Shown: positions 9,562-21,656 of the stretch, piece by piece
Layout: each line of letters opens with the position of its first letter
How positions within the stretch are numbered: the stretch's first letter is position 1
Source: Oscillospiraceae bacterium
Lineage (GTDB): Bacteria > Bacillota > Clostridia > Oscillospirales > Oscillospiraceae
Reading direction: 5' to 3'
Assembly: GCA_022800665.1 (NCBI GenBank)
Contig: JAAWQS010000004.1
Location: 1-64,000, forward strand
Length of the DNA stretch: 64,000 bases
Translations under genes and position numbers: made by a program
Notes under the pieces: generated by a model
Told to the model about the DNA's origin: nothing
Databases searched by the model: none
What the model saw: only the letters and a program-made list of their open reading frames with translations

Positions 9562-10434
9562 TCACCGAAGTGTATCTCTCATCTGCCGGATATATTCCGG
9601 CGTTGTGCCGCAGCAGCCGCCCACTGCGCCCGCACCGGCCAGAACCAGGGTCCGCATATGCCGGGCGAAGTCCTCCGGCCCCATGCTGTAAACCGCCTCT
9701 CCGGTCTCCGTCATCACCGGCATCCCCGCGTTGGGCTTGACGATGACCGGGACCTGGGCCACGGCCTTCATGCCCGCTGTCACGGCCTCCAGCTGGTCCG
9801 GACCCACAGAACAGTTCACGCCCACCGCCGCCGCGCCCATCTCCTGGAGGGTCGACACGGCTTCTGCGGCGCCGCCGTCAAAGAGGGCGCTGCCGTCCGC
9901 CTCCACGCTCAGGGAGCACAGTACCGCCAGTCTGCACACCGATTGGGCCGCGTCCAGCGCGGCTGCGGTCTCCTCCACACCCATCATGGTCTCTACCGCC
10001 AGCAGGTCCACCCCCGCTTCCGCCAGGGCGGAAATCTGCTCCTGATAGATGCCGTACAGCTGCCCATAGGTCATCTCGCCCACCGGCTCCAGCGCCTTGC
10101 CGGTGGTGGTCAGGTTTCCAGCTACCAGAGCGCGGCCTCCGGCCGCCTCCTTGGACAGCCGGACCAGCGCGGTATTCAGACGGACGGTCTGCTCCTCCAG
10201 TCCGTAGTTCATCAAGTTGATCCGGTTGCCGCCGAAGGTGGGGGCGTAGATAATCTGACTGCCAGCGTCCACATAGGCCCGCTGCAGCTCCAGCAGGACC
10301 TGGGGATGCTCCAGAATCCACAGCTCCGGCGATACGCCCACCGGCAGGCCCGCCCGGCGCAGGTTGGAGCCGGTTGCGCCGTCCAGCAGTACCGCCCCTT
10401 CTTCCGCCAGCGTCCAAAATTCTTCGCGGGTCAT
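9562..10434 (-). CDS. Homocysteine S-methyltransferase family protein
   Basis: LLDGATGSNL N-terminus and Zn ligands VGVNCS and GGCCGTTPEYI. Confidence 0.9.
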   Translation of the reverse strand: MTREEFWTLAEEGAVLLDGATGSNLRRAGLPVGVSPELWILEHPQVLLELQRAYVDAGSQIIYAPTFGGNRINLMNYGLEEQTVRLNTALVRLSKEAAGGRALVAGNLTTTGKALEPVGEMTYGQLYGIYQEQISALAEAGVDLLAVETMMGVEETAAALDAAQSVCRLAVLCSLSVEADGSALFDGGAAEAVSTLQEMGAAAVGVNCSVGPDQLEAVTAGMKAVAQVPVIVKPNAGMPVMTETGEAVYSMGPEDFARHMRTLVLAGAGAVGGCCGTTPEYIRQMRDTLR

Positions 10435-11630
10435 TGCATCCCTCCGCCGCTGCGCGCCGCCTCCACAGCCTTCCGCAGACGCTCCACAGCCAGCTCCAGC
10501 GTCGCTCTGGGACAGGCCAGAACCACCCGCTGGAACTGCCCCGCGTCTCCGCCGAAGATATGTCCCGCGTCCAGCCACAGCTTTGCGCCGTGGATAATCA
10601 GCTCGTCCAGCTTCTCATCGGACAGCCCCAGTCCTGAGCAGTCCAGCCAGGCGAAATAGGTCCCCTCCGGCTCCACCGGACGGATTTCCGGAATATGTGC
10701 GGCCAGATACGTCCGCAGGAAGGCGAAATTCTCCCGCATGTAGGCTTTGCAGGCGTCCAGCCACGCCCCGCCCTGCCGGTATGCGGTCTGGCAGGCCACC
10801 AGACCCAGCAGGTTCAGCTCCGCGCTGCCGCTCCGGCGCAGGGTCCGGCAGAACCGCTCCCGGACGTCCCTGCCGGGAATCCAGATGTTGGACGCCTGCA
10901 GGCCCGCCAGATTAAACGTCTTGCTAGGCGCGGTGCAGACGATGGCCCGCTCCGCCAGCTCCGGGTTGGCGCGGAGAAAAATGCTGTGGGGGTGGTCCGG
11001 GAAGGCGAAGTCGCAGTGAATCTCGTCGGAGATGACAAGCACGCCGTGCTTCCGGCAGATGCCGCCCAGCCGCTGCAGCTCCTCCGCCGTCCAGACCCGC
11101 CCGATGGGGTTGTGGGGACTGCAGAGAAGAAACAGCTTGACCCGGTTGTCTGTGATTTTGCGCTCAAAATCCTCAAAATCAATGGTATAACGCCCGTCCG
11201 TATAGAGCAGCCGGTTTTCCACCACCCGCCGCCCGTTGTCCGCAATCACGCTGAAAAACGGATAGTAAACCGGCGGCTGGATGAGAATGGGGTCTCCCGG
11301 CTCCGTCAACGCCCGCACCGCCGTGGCCAGCGCAAAAACCACGCCGGGCGTCTTGACCAGCCACTCCGGCTCCGTCTCCCATCCAAAACGCTCCCGGAAC
11401 CAGCCGGATACGGCGCCGTAATATTCCGGCGTTGCCTCGCTGTAGCCGAAAATGCCGTGGTCCACTGCCCTGTGCAGCGCATCCAGCACAGGCTCCGGAG
11501 CGCGGAAGTCCATGTCCGCCACCCAGAGGGGGAGCACGTCCGCCGGCAGTCCCCGTTCCGCCGCAAAGTCGTATTTCAGACTGTTGGTATTTTTCCGGTC
11601 TATGACCGTATCAAAACTATATGCCGCCAT
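10431..11630 (-). CDS. MalY/PatB-type PLP aminotransferase (cystathionine beta-lyase like)
   Basis: LPLWVADMDF...CSPHNPIGRVWTAEEL...SDEIHCDF...TAPSKTFNLAGLQ fold-type I motifs; overlaps the downstream ORF start by ATGA. Confidence 0.92.
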   Translation of the reverse strand: MAAYSFDTVIDRKNTNSLKYDFAAERGLPADVLPLWVADMDFRAPEPVLDALHRAVDHGIFGYSEATPEYYGAVSGWFRERFGWETEPEWLVKTPGVVFALATAVRALTEPGDPILIQPPVYYPFFSVIADNGRRVVENRLLYTDGRYTIDFEDFERKITDNRVKLFLLCSPHNPIGRVWTAEELQRLGGICRKHGVLVISDEIHCDFAFPDHPHSIFLRANPELAERAIVCTAPSKTFNLAGLQASNIWIPGRDVRERFCRTLRRSGSAELNLLGLVACQTAYRQGGAWLDACKAYMRENFAFLRTYLAAHIPEIRPVEPEGTYFAWLDCSGLGLSDEKLDELIIHGAKLWLDAGHIFGGDAGQFQRVVLACPRATLELAVERLRKAVEAARSGGGMQ

Positions 11631-11667
11631 TGCGCATACCTCCCGTCGATTTTTGCCAACAATTCAT

Positions 11668-11695
11668 ATAATAGTGGTTCCGCTTGAAATGTCAA
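11668..11695 (-). promoter_or_regulatory. SigmaA-type promoter for the patB operon
   Basis: TTGACA (11695-11690) - 16 bp - TATTAT (11673-11668) on the minus strand. Confidence 0.6.
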
Positions 11696-11732
11696 GACCA
11701 AAACAAAGGATTCTGCTGTTTTCGAAAATCCC

Positions 11733-11761
11733 TTGACAGTCCTTTTGCTTTGTGGTAACTT
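11733..11761 (+). promoter_or_regulatory. SigmaA-type promoter for the chemoreceptor gene
   Basis: TTGACA - 17 bp - TAACTT. Confidence 0.45.
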
Positions 11762-11799
11762 TATTTCATCACATGGAATAAAGGTGAGGTGCAGTTACA

Positions 11800-13773
11800 A
11801 TGAAGACCATCCGCAAAAAAATTACGGTTTGCCTGATGGCAACAGTCCTCATTGCATTGGTAGCCGTGGGGTCAACCAGCATTACGTCCACTTACAGAAG
11901 CACGCTTGTCACAGTGGAACAGATGATGAGCGAAACTGCCGTCCTGGCGGCGGAGCGGATTGAACAGGAGCTGACCGCTTACAAAAATGTCGCCATGGAT
12001 ACCGGCTGCATTCCCCAGCTGTCCGACGCATCGGTGCCGCTGGAGGAAAAAAGCGCGATCATCGAACAGCGCGTCCAGATGCACGGCTTTCAGCGGGGCA
12101 ATATCATCGGCGCGGACGGCATCAGCATTTTTGACGGCAAGGACTACTCCGACCGGGAATATGTCATGCAGGCCATGCAGGGGAACGTCTATGTATCCGA
12201 ACCCCTGGTCAGCAAGATCACAGGGGACCTGTCCATCATGGTAGCCGCGCCCATCTATGCCGGGGGGAACCACGGCGGACGGGTGACAGGCGTGGTCTAT
12301 TTTGTGCCTACAGAAACCTTTTTGAATGATATCGTGTCCTCCATCAAGGCCGGTCAGGATACCCGGTCCTATATGATTAACAAGTCCGGCGATACCATCG
12401 CTGATGTGACGCTGGAGACCATTACCACCCAGAACATCGAGCAGGAGGCCCAGAGGGACGCCTCCCTGAAGGAGCTGGCCGAAATCCACGCGGCCATGCG
12501 GCAGGGCAAAAACGGCTTCGGCGCGTTCCGCGCATCCGACGGCCCCCGCTTCTCCGCCTACGCTGCGGTGGGCGGTACGGACGGATGGAGCGTCGCCGTT
12601 ACCGCGCCCCAGTCAAACTATCTGTCCGATACATATTTGGGCATCCGCATCAACCTGCTGGTCAGCGTTATTGCGGCCCTGGCTTCCATCGTGGTGGCGA
12701 TGAAGCTCTCCAGCAATATCAGCAAGCCCATGCAGGCGTGCGCCCAGCGGATGAAGCTGCTGGTAGAGGGCGACCTCAGCGCGCCCGTCCCCCAGGTCCG
12801 GGGCCAGGACGAGACGGCGGAGCTGACCCGCTCTACGGCGGAGATGGTGACGGGACTGAGCGCCATCATTGGCGATATCAGCTACCTGCTGGACGAGATG
12901 TCCAACCAGAATTTTGACGTGCAGTCCCTCCACCGGGAAGCATATGTGGGCGAGTTCCAGAGCATTCTCCACTCCATGCGCACCCTGAAGGAACAGCTCA
13001 GCGGCACCATCCGGCAGATCAATGCCTCCGCAAGCCAGGTCTCCTCCGCCAGCGGTCAGGTCTCCAACGGCTCCCAGAGTCTGAGCCAGGGGGCTGTGGA
13101 GCAGGCCAGCGCCGTGGAGGAGCTGGCGGCGACGATTTCCGATATCTCCAACAGTGCGGTGAAGACTGCCGCCGCCACAAAGGAGTCCGGGGAATATGTG
13201 GATAAAGCCGGCGCACAGCTGGGCATCAGCATTGAGCATGTTAAAGAGCTCAACAACGCCATGGAGAAGATTTCCAAGTCCTCCGAGGAGATTTCCAAAA
13301 TCATCGCAACCATTGAAAACATCGCGTTCCAGACCAATATTCTGGCCCTGAACGCCGCCGTGGAGGCCGCCCGTGCGGGTACCGCCGGAAAAGGCTTCGC
13401 GGTGGTGGCGGACGAGGTGCGCAATCTGGCCTCCAAGTCGGACGAAGCCGCCAAAGCCACAAAGGAGCTGATTGAAAGTTCCATCCAGGCCGTCACAGAG
13501 GGAAGCCAGTCTGTACAGACCGTGACCGAATCCCTGGAGCAGACCGGCGCGCACGCCGCCAACGTGACCGCCACCATGTCCATCGTGGTGAAGGCCATAG
13601 AGGAGCAGACGGCGGCCATCGCCCAGGTCACGGAGGGCATCGACCAGATTTCCGCCGTGGTCCAGACCAACAGCGCAACGGCCCAGGAGAGCGCTGCCGC
13701 CAGCGAGGAGCTGTCCGCAGAGGCGGCCAGCCTGAAGCAGCTGGTAGATCAGTTCACCCTGGCCTCGGATTGA
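11800..13773 (+). CDS. Methyl-accepting chemotaxis protein with Cache-like periplasmic domain
   Basis: Two TM helices, HAMP, and the highly conserved signalling tip [37 protein letters not shown]. Confidence 0.95.
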   Translation: MKTIRKKITVCLMATVLIALVAVGSTSITSTYRSTLVTVEQMMSETAVLAAERIEQELTAYKNVAMDTGCIPQLSDASVPLEEKSAIIEQRVQMHGFQRGNIIGADGISIFDGKDYSDREYVMQAMQGNVYVSEPLVSKITGDLSIMVAAPIYAGGNHGGRVTGVVYFVPTETFLNDIVSSIKAGQDTRSYMINKSGDTIADVTLETITTQNIEQEAQRDASLKELAEIHAAMRQGKNGFGAFRASDGPRFSAYAAVGGTDGWSVAVTAPQSNYLSDTYLGIRINLLVSVIAALASIVVAMKLSSNISKPMQACAQRMKLLVEGDLSAPVPQVRGQDETAELTRSTAEMVTGLSAIIGDISYLLDEMSNQNFDVQSLHREAYVGEFQSILHSMRTLKEQLSGTIRQINASASQVSSASGQVSNGSQSLSQGAVEQASAVEELAATISDISNSAVKTAAATKESGEYVDKAGAQLGISIEHVKELNNAMEKISKSSEEISKIIATIENIAFQTNILALNAAVEAARAGTAGKGFAVVADEVRNLASKSDEAAKATKELIESSIQAVTEGSQSVQTVTESLEQTGAHAANVTATMSIVVKAIEEQTAAIAQVTEGIDQISAVVQTNSATAQESAAASEELSAEAASLKQLVDQFTLASD

Positions 13774-13864
13774 TTGGGCGGAACGCCCGCAGATGAAAAA
13801 AGGGAGGCGGCAGATGAAGCGGGCAGCTTCGTGCGCCGTCTCCCTGGCGTTTTGGCAGGCTTCC

Positions 13865-14098
13865 TTAGTCGCCAGGGCCGGGATAGATGACTTTGCCCAG
13901 ATTCCAGGTCCGGGCCGCGCGGCGGGCCGCGTCCAGCTGCTCCTCCGGGGTCCGGAAGGACAGCTCTGCCGTGTGGCACCCGCAGTCCAGACACTGGATG
14001 TAGAGGCACCAGCCGCCCTCCTCCTCCAGAAGTCCCGCCCCGCCGCACAGGGGGCAGTCCTGCAATTCAATTTCATTCATCGCGTTATATGAATCCAT
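13865..14098 (-). CDS. Small zinc-ribbon protein (Lar/restriction-alleviation-like)
   Basis: CPLCGGAG...CLDCGCHTA...EEQLDAARRAARTWN pattern. Confidence 0.55.
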   Translation of the reverse strand: MDSYNAMNEIELQDCPLCGGAGLLEEEGGWCLYIQCLDCGCHTAELSFRTPEEQLDAARRAARTWNLGKVIYPGPGD

Positions 14099-14188
14099 GT
14101 ATCATTCTCCCATCGTAAAGAATTGTCCTATTATACCACGAATTCCACCTCAGAACAACCCTCAACCAAGGAAAGGAGCGGGAGAGCT

Positions 14189-14986
14189 ATGAAAGCGCTT
14201 GTATTGATCGACAATCTGACCTGCGGAACTCTTGCCGCAGAGTGGGGACTGGCCCTGCACATCGAATACGGCGGATACAAAATCCTCCTGGACACCGGCG
14301 CTTCCGAGCGTTTTGCCCGGAATGCGGAGGCCCTGGGCGTGGACCTGGGTGTCCTCTCCCACGCCCACTACGACCACGCCAACGGCTTGGCGGCGTTCTT
14401 CGCCCACAATGCCGCCGCGCCAGTCTATCTGCAGGAGGGGTTTCAGGAAAACTGCTATGGAAAACGCTGGATTTTCCACAAATATATCGGCATCCGCCGC
14501 GGACTTCTGGAGAAATACGCGGACCGCTTCGTCTACGCCGGAGAGCGGCGCCAGATTCTACCCGGCGTTACGCTGCTGGCCCACAGTACCACAGGGCTGG
14601 AGGAATACGGCAGAAAAAATAATCTGTACGTCCGCCGGCGGATGAGACTCATGCCGGATTCCTTCCAGCATGAGCAGACCCTGATTTTTGAGACGGAAAA
14701 GGGTCTGGCGGTCTTCAGCAGCTGCTCCCACGCGGGCGCGGACAATATCATCCGTGAGGTCCTGGACGCATTTCCTGGGAAAAATGTGTGTACCCTGGTA
14801 GGCGGCTTCCACCTCTACCGCTCCTCTCCAGAGGATGTGCGGGCCTTCGCTGGACGGCTGCGGGCTACCGGGGTGGAAAAAATCTATACCGGCCACTGCA
14901 CCGGCGAGGCCGCGTTCCAGATTTTGCGGGAGGAGCTGGGCGAACAGGCCGTACAGCTGCGGACCGGAATGGAAATTTCTCTTTGA
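14189..14986 (+). CDS. MBL-fold metallo-hydrolase
   Basis: SHAHYDHANGL metal-binding motif, CSHAGADNI, GGFHL, YTGHCTG. Confidence 0.88.
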   Translation: MKALVLIDNLTCGTLAAEWGLALHIEYGGYKILLDTGASERFARNAEALGVDLGVLSHAHYDHANGLAAFFAHNAAAPVYLQEGFQENCYGKRWIFHKYIGIRRGLLEKYADRFVYAGERRQILPGVTLLAHSTTGLEEYGRKNNLYVRRRMRLMPDSFQHEQTLIFETEKGLAVFSSCSHAGADNIIREVLDAFPGKNVCTLVGGFHLYRSSPEDVRAFAGRLRATGVEKIYTGHCTGEAAFQILREELGEQAVQLRTGMEISL

Positions 14987-15126
14987 CAAAAGATCTGAAG
15001 CGGGCAGTTACCGGTATAGGGTAAAATATGAACACAGCGCCGCAGGAATTGTTGAAAGAGTACGTCCAGAGTCAGCATTTTACTGAGATTGATAAATTGT
15101 TTTTATATGATATAAAAAACTTTGAT

Positions 15127-15155
15127 TTCACAAATGGGCCGATTGCGGTTATAAT
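15127..15155 (+). promoter_or_regulatory. Promoter for the licT leader
   Basis: TTCACA - 17 bp - TATAAT. Confidence 0.55.
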
Positions 15156-15219
15156 GGCAGTCAATCCAAGAACCTTTATCAGTTCCGCATAGCGGTTTGC
15201 TTTTATAACAAAATATATT

Positions 15220-15248
15220 GGCTTGTTACTATTCAATTAGGCAATACC
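15220..15248 (+). promoter_or_regulatory. Ribonucleic antiterminator (RAT) site
   Basis: 29-nt GGCTTGTTACTATTCAATTAGGCAATACC matches the BglG/LicT RAT pattern GGnTTGTTACT...AGGCAAnACC. Confidence 0.88.
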
Positions 15249-15302
15249 AAACATCAATGGCGGCGCGCTCACGGCGGGTCTTGGTTGGTGTTTGGTATTT
15301 TT
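15243..15302 (+). terminator. Rho-independent terminator overlapping the RAT
   Basis: AATACCAAACA (15243-15253) / TGTTTGGTATT (15289-15299) followed by a T-run; first arm overlaps the 3' end of the RAT. Confidence 0.85.
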
Positions 15303-15341
15303 ACTTTTCACTTTTGTGGGATTGGGAAAGAAGGGAATACG

Positions 15342-16187
15342 GTGGTCGTTGATAAAATTTTGAACAACAACATCATTAGTTCGTTCGATGAAAGCGGCCG
15401 GGAGATCCTTCTGGCAGGCCGGGGAATCGGCTGGCACGCAAAACCAGGTCAGGCCGTAGACCGTTCCAAAATCGTAAAGATATTCCGCATGGATTCCCCG
15501 GACTCCACAAGCCGCCTGAAACAATTGCTGCTGGAGGTGGACCTGGAGGCGGTTCGGGCAGCTACAAAGATTATCGAATACGCCCGGGAAACCCTGGAAA
15601 AAAAGCTCAATAAGAATCTTTATATCACTCTGACGGACCATATCAGCTTTGCCGCCGAGCGGATGAAGAGCGGGCTCACATTTCACAATATGCTTTCGCT
15701 GGAAACCAGGAAGCTCTATCCGCGGGAATATGCGGTTGGCCTTCACGGCCTGCAAATCATTCAGGAGAGCATGAGCGTTTCCCTTCCTGAAACGGAGGCC
15801 ACCTCCATCGCTCTGCATATCATCAATGCCGAATATGACTGCGATATGGAGAAAACAGAGGGGATTCTTCAAATCGTACAAAGCTCCCTCAATATCGTGC
15901 GCTACAGGCTGTGTGCCAGCTTTGACGAAGAATCGCTGGACTACCAGAGATTTATGACCCACCTGCTCTTTTTCGCCCAGCGGGTCATGGAAAACAAAAT
16001 GCTGCCGGACGAAGAGGATTTTCTCTATCAAAATATCAAACGGCAGCAGCCCCAGGCATTTGACTGTACACTCCGCATCCGGGATTTCATCAAAAAGGAA
16101 TACCAGATAGACCTGTCCGCCGAGGAGCTTACTTATTTGTGCGTACACATCGCGCGGGTGGCAGGTGATCGGAAGCATCCCCAATAA
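15342..16187 (+). CDS. licT: BglG/LicT family antiterminator
   Basis: VDKILNNNIISS CAT domain start and two PRD domains; GTG start chosen by alignment to the LicT N-terminus. Confidence 0.9.
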   Translation: MVVDKILNNNIISSFDESGREILLAGRGIGWHAKPGQAVDRSKIVKIFRMDSPDSTSRLKQLLLEVDLEAVRAATKIIEYARETLEKKLNKNLYITLTDHISFAAERMKSGLTFHNMLSLETRKLYPREYAVGLHGLQIIQESMSVSLPETEATSIALHIINAEYDCDMEKTEGILQIVQSSLNIVRYRLCASFDEESLDYQRFMTHLLFFAQRVMENKMLPDEEDFLYQNIKRQQPQAFDCTLRIRDFIKKEYQIDLSAEELTYLCVHIARVAGDRKHPQ

Positions 16188-17656
16188 GTGGCTGTAAGGC
16201 GGAGGCGCCCCGCCAGAAGCATAAAAATCAAAAAGGAGGAATCAGAAAAATGGCATTGGATTATGTCGAAACCTCAAAAAAGATCGTAGAGGCTGTCGGC
16301 GGTGCGGGGAATATCTCCAGCGCCACCAACTGCATGACCCGGCTTCGTCTGGTGCTGAAGGACGAGGGCAAGGCCAAGGATGATGCCGTTCAGGCGGTCA
16401 AGGGTGTCAAGGGTGTTATGCGTCAGGGCGGACAGTATCAAATTATTATCGGGAATGAGGTTTCCAACCTTTTTAAGGAGTTCCGGAAACTGGGGAATTG
16501 GGATGAGGGTAGCGCACCCGCTAAGGTGGAGGGGAACCCTGTCCAGAGACTGTTCGGCTTCGTTGCTGGCTGTATGACACCGATGCTGCCGGCCATGCTG
16601 GGCACCGGTATGTTGAAGGTGGTCCTGACCCTGCTTACCACTTTCGCTGGAATGAGCACCGAAAGCTCCACATACATCCTGCTCTACTCCTTCGCGGACT
16701 GCTTCTTCATGTTCCTGCCTGTTTTTATGGGCTTCACCATCGCAAAAAAATAGGCGGCAACCCAACGCTGTTTATGGTGGTGGGCGCGGCACTGTGCTAC
16801 CCTAATCTTGCCAATCTGATGAGCGGCGCAACGCTGGAATTGGGAACCTTCCTTGGTATGCCTTGCACCTATCTTTTTGGTATCCCGGTGATCTGCTCGA
16901 CCTATACTTCCTCCGTTCTGCCCATGCTGCTCATGGCTCCGGTGATGAAATGGGCGGAGAATTTTGCGGATAAAGTTTCCCCCAATGTGCTGAAATCCTT
17001 CTTCAAGCCCCTGCTGTTCATCATCATCTGTATCCCCTGCTCCCTTTATGTGCTGGGGCCCATCGGCAACGTCACCGGCAATCTGCTGGCGGTTGTGTTC
17101 TCCGCCCTGTACAACAAAGCGCCCTGGCTGACGGTCGGCATCCTGTCCGCCCTGATGCCGTTCATTGTTATGACCGGAATGCACTACGCGCTGGTGCCTT
17201 TTGCGATGAACAATCTTGCCACTCTGGGTTACGACGTGGTCGTTGCGGTCACCATGTTCTGCTCGAATATTGCCCAGGGCGGCGCGACCTTTGGCGTGGC
17301 GCTGAAAACAAAAGACCAGGATACCCGTTCGGAGGGAATCGCCTGCGGCATCTCCGCCACGGTTGCCGGCGTTACGGAACCTGCCCTTTATGGAATCAAT
17401 ATGCGATATGGAAAGCCTATGATAGGCGCGGTCACCGGCGCGGCTGTTTCTGGACTTTTCTGCGGACTCAGCGCAGTCCGGGGTTATACGGCCGGCGGTT
17501 CGCCTTCTTTCCTTTCTCTGATCTGCTTTATTGGCGGAGAAGGCAATCCTATGCATGGAGTGATTTTCGGCGCAATCGGAGGGATTCTGTCCCTGCTCAT
17601 TTCCGGCGCAATCGCCTTTATTCTCTATAAAGACCCTGTAGAGACTGCTGCAGTTC

Positions 17657-19583
<1,927 letters not shown>

Positions 19584-19968
19584 CAGCAAATCGGGGCGGA
19601 CTCCAAAACGGGGCCGCCCCCGTTTTAAGCCCGCAGAAAAGGAGCGGACATGGAAAAGAATTAGTCGCCTATGTGGCAGAAGCAGTCCAACAGCGTCACG
19701 CAAAGTTCCTGGCGTTTTATCCGATGCGGGCTTCCTCCGGAGGAAACGCTTTATATAGGGAGGCCGGGGAATGGGTATTGAGGTTGTCGGTAACAAGGAT
19801 AGATCGCTGTCAAGATCAAACGGGCAGTACCGCACAGCAGCCGGCCCCAATCATTACCGCGATAGACAGCGCAACCACGGTCAGAGGAAATAGCGCTTTA
19901 CAGGCAGAAAAGTCAAGCACAAATTTTTTGAATTTTTTATGAATCCTCATGCGGGCGGAAATATGCTC

Positions 19969-19997
19969 TTGACAAAGAAGAGGTCCTGTGCTATTTT
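19969..19997 (+). promoter_or_regulatory. SigmaA promoter for the flavodoxin/feo locus
   Basis: TTGACA - 17 bp - TATTTT. Confidence 0.6.
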
Positions 19998-20005
19998 TAA
20001 TCCGT

Positions 20006-20023
20006 AGTTAGTTTTATATAACT
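20006..20023. promoter_or_regulatory. Candidate iron-responsive operator (dyad 1)
   Basis: AGTTAG-TTTTAT-ATAACT, one mismatch from an AGTTAG-N6-CTAACT dyad. Confidence 0.5.
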
Positions 20024-20081
20024 TGAGTGGCGGCCTGTTTTTCCCAAGATTTCCTTTTCTTATGGGGTCTATGAGCGCAAA

Positions 20082-20099
20082 GGTTAGATAAAGCTAACT
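20082..20099. promoter_or_regulatory. Candidate iron-responsive operator (dyad 2)
   Basis: GGTTAG-ATAAAG-CTAACT. Confidence 0.6.
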
Positions 20100-20134
20100 A
20101 CAGCCGAAAATATTTCATGAAGGAGTGTTTGACC

Positions 20135-20566
20135 ATGAACAAGATCGCAATCGTATTCTGGAGCGGAACCGGCAACACGGCGGCTATGGCCAATTTTATC
20201 GCCGAGGGCGTCCGTGCCGCTGGCGGGGAGGCGGAACTGATGGGGCCTGGGGATTTTTCAGCCAGCCGGTTCTCCACTTACAGCGCCGTGGCCTTCGGAT
20301 GCCCGGCTATGGGCAGCGAGGAGTTGGAGGAGAGCGAATTTGAGCCTATGTTTGCCGCATTGGAAAGAGATCTCGGCAGCAAACGGATTGCACTGTTTGG
20401 TTCTTATGGCTGGGGCGACGGGGAATGGATGCGGGAGTGGTGCAAACGGTGCGGCAGCGCCGGAGCCATTCTCCTGGACGAAAACGGCCTGATGGTCAAT
20501 GAATCGCCGGACGGGTCGGGCGAGGAAGCTTGCAGGGAGCTGGGCCGAAAGCTGGCGGCGTGGTGA
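20135..20566 (+). CDS. Flavodoxin
   Basis: IVFWSGTGNTAAMA FMN-binding loop, ALFGSYGWGDGEWM. Confidence 0.9.
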   Translation: MNKIAIVFWSGTGNTAAMANFIAEGVRAAGGEAELMGPGDFSASRFSTYSAVAFGCPAMGSEELEESEFEPMFAALERDLGSKRIALFGSYGWGDGEWMREWCKRCGSAGAILLDENGLMVNESPDGSGEEACRELGRKLAAW

Positions 20567-20574
20567 ACAGGGTC

Positions 20575-21141
20575 ATGTCACGGACGTTTGAGGCCGTGCT
20601 GGTCCGGCAATGCGCCCCCACACTGGCGGGGATGAAACCGGGAAGTATTTTCTGCTTCCATCATTCTTCCCTGGAAGTCTCCCGCCAGAAGGTTTGCCAA
20701 TGGAACGAGCAGTTGACGCCCCTTGGGCTTACCGTTCAAATTCTTTTGGAACGCCCTGGCTCCGATTCGGTGATTGTCTTTGTGTACCGGCATGATCGCT
20801 TGGAACAAATGCTGGCTGATGATGCTTACCAGCGTTTTTTGACCCAGGCCGGATATGCGGGGACAGACTTGGCCGGTCTGCTGGAACAGCTTGCCTGCCG
20901 TCTGCGGACACAGCCGGAGTTTCCCCATGAGATCGGTGTATTCCTGGGCTACCCACTCCGGGATGTAATCGGTTTTATTGAAAACCACGGTCAAAACTTT
21001 ACCTGCTGCGGCTTCTGGAAATCCTACGGCGATCCGGCGGAAATGCAGATATGTTTTGCTTGCTACCGCAAGTGCATTCAGACCTATGTGTCCATGTTTG
21101 AGCGGGGAATCCCTATTGAACAGATGGCCGTACCGGCATGA
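20575..21141 (+). CDS. DUF3793 family protein
   Basis: CAPTLAGMKPGSIFCFHHSS...FPHEIGVFLGYPLRDVIGFIENHGQNFTCCGFWKSYGD. Confidence 0.75.
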   Translation: MSRTFEAVLVRQCAPTLAGMKPGSIFCFHHSSLEVSRQKVCQWNEQLTPLGLTVQILLERPGSDSVIVFVYRHDRLEQMLADDAYQRFLTQAGYAGTDLAGLLEQLACRLRTQPEFPHEIGVFLGYPLRDVIGFIENHGQNFTCCGFWKSYGDPAEMQICFACYRKCIQTYVSMFERGIPIEQMAVPA

Positions 21142-21156
21142 GAGGAGCGTGTTGAA

Positions 21157-21546
21157 ATGGAACTACGAGCGTCAGGGGAAGACTATCTGGAAGCAGTTCT
21201 GATTTTGGGCCACCGCATGAGACAGGTACGGGCCATTGATGTTGCCCAATATCTGGGTTTTGCAAAGACCAGCGTCAGTCATGGACTTCGCCTTTTGCGC
21301 CAGGGCGGTTTCCTCACCAGGGACCCAAGCGGCTACTTGTATTTAACCGAGGTTGGCCGGGAAACAGCTGAAAAGATTTACGAAAAGCACCGCTTTTTTA
21401 CACAGTGGCTGATTGAGGCGGGCGTTGCGCCGGGTGCCGCCGAAAAAGACGCCTGCCGCATGGAACACGCTATCAGTGAAGAGAGCTTTGGTAAACTGAT
21501 GCAGGAGCTGAATCATTCGTTTTCCGCAGAGAGAAAAACTGAATAA
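21157..21546 (+). CDS. DtxR/MntR family metal-dependent regulator
   Basis: GEDYLEAVLILG...VRAIDVAQYLGFAKTSVSHGLRLLRQGGFLTRDPSGYLYLTEVGRETAEKIYEKHRFFTQWLIEAGV. Confidence 0.85.
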   Translation: MELRASGEDYLEAVLILGHRMRQVRAIDVAQYLGFAKTSVSHGLRLLRQGGFLTRDPSGYLYLTEVGRETAEKIYEKHRFFTQWLIEAGVAPGAAEKDACRMEHAISEESFGKLMQELNHSFSAERKTE

Positions 21547-21656
21547 AATGTTATAAAAAGCATCCGGTTCTGGGCCGCTGTCTTTTGCATGGCTATGGTA
21601 ATGTTGACAGGGTACAAACATAAGTAAACGTAACAAAGATATCAGGAGGGAGTTAT

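Noticed and set aside
15028-15192. 54-aa ORF MNTAPQELLKEYVQSQHF...
   Set aside because: No convincing RBS and it contains the predicted licT promoter; more likely non-coding leader or a relic.
19584-19942. 134-aa plus-strand ORF 19538-19942 downstream of the GH1 gene
   Set aside because: Starts within the GH1 gene in another frame; low-complexity, no family signature or RBS.
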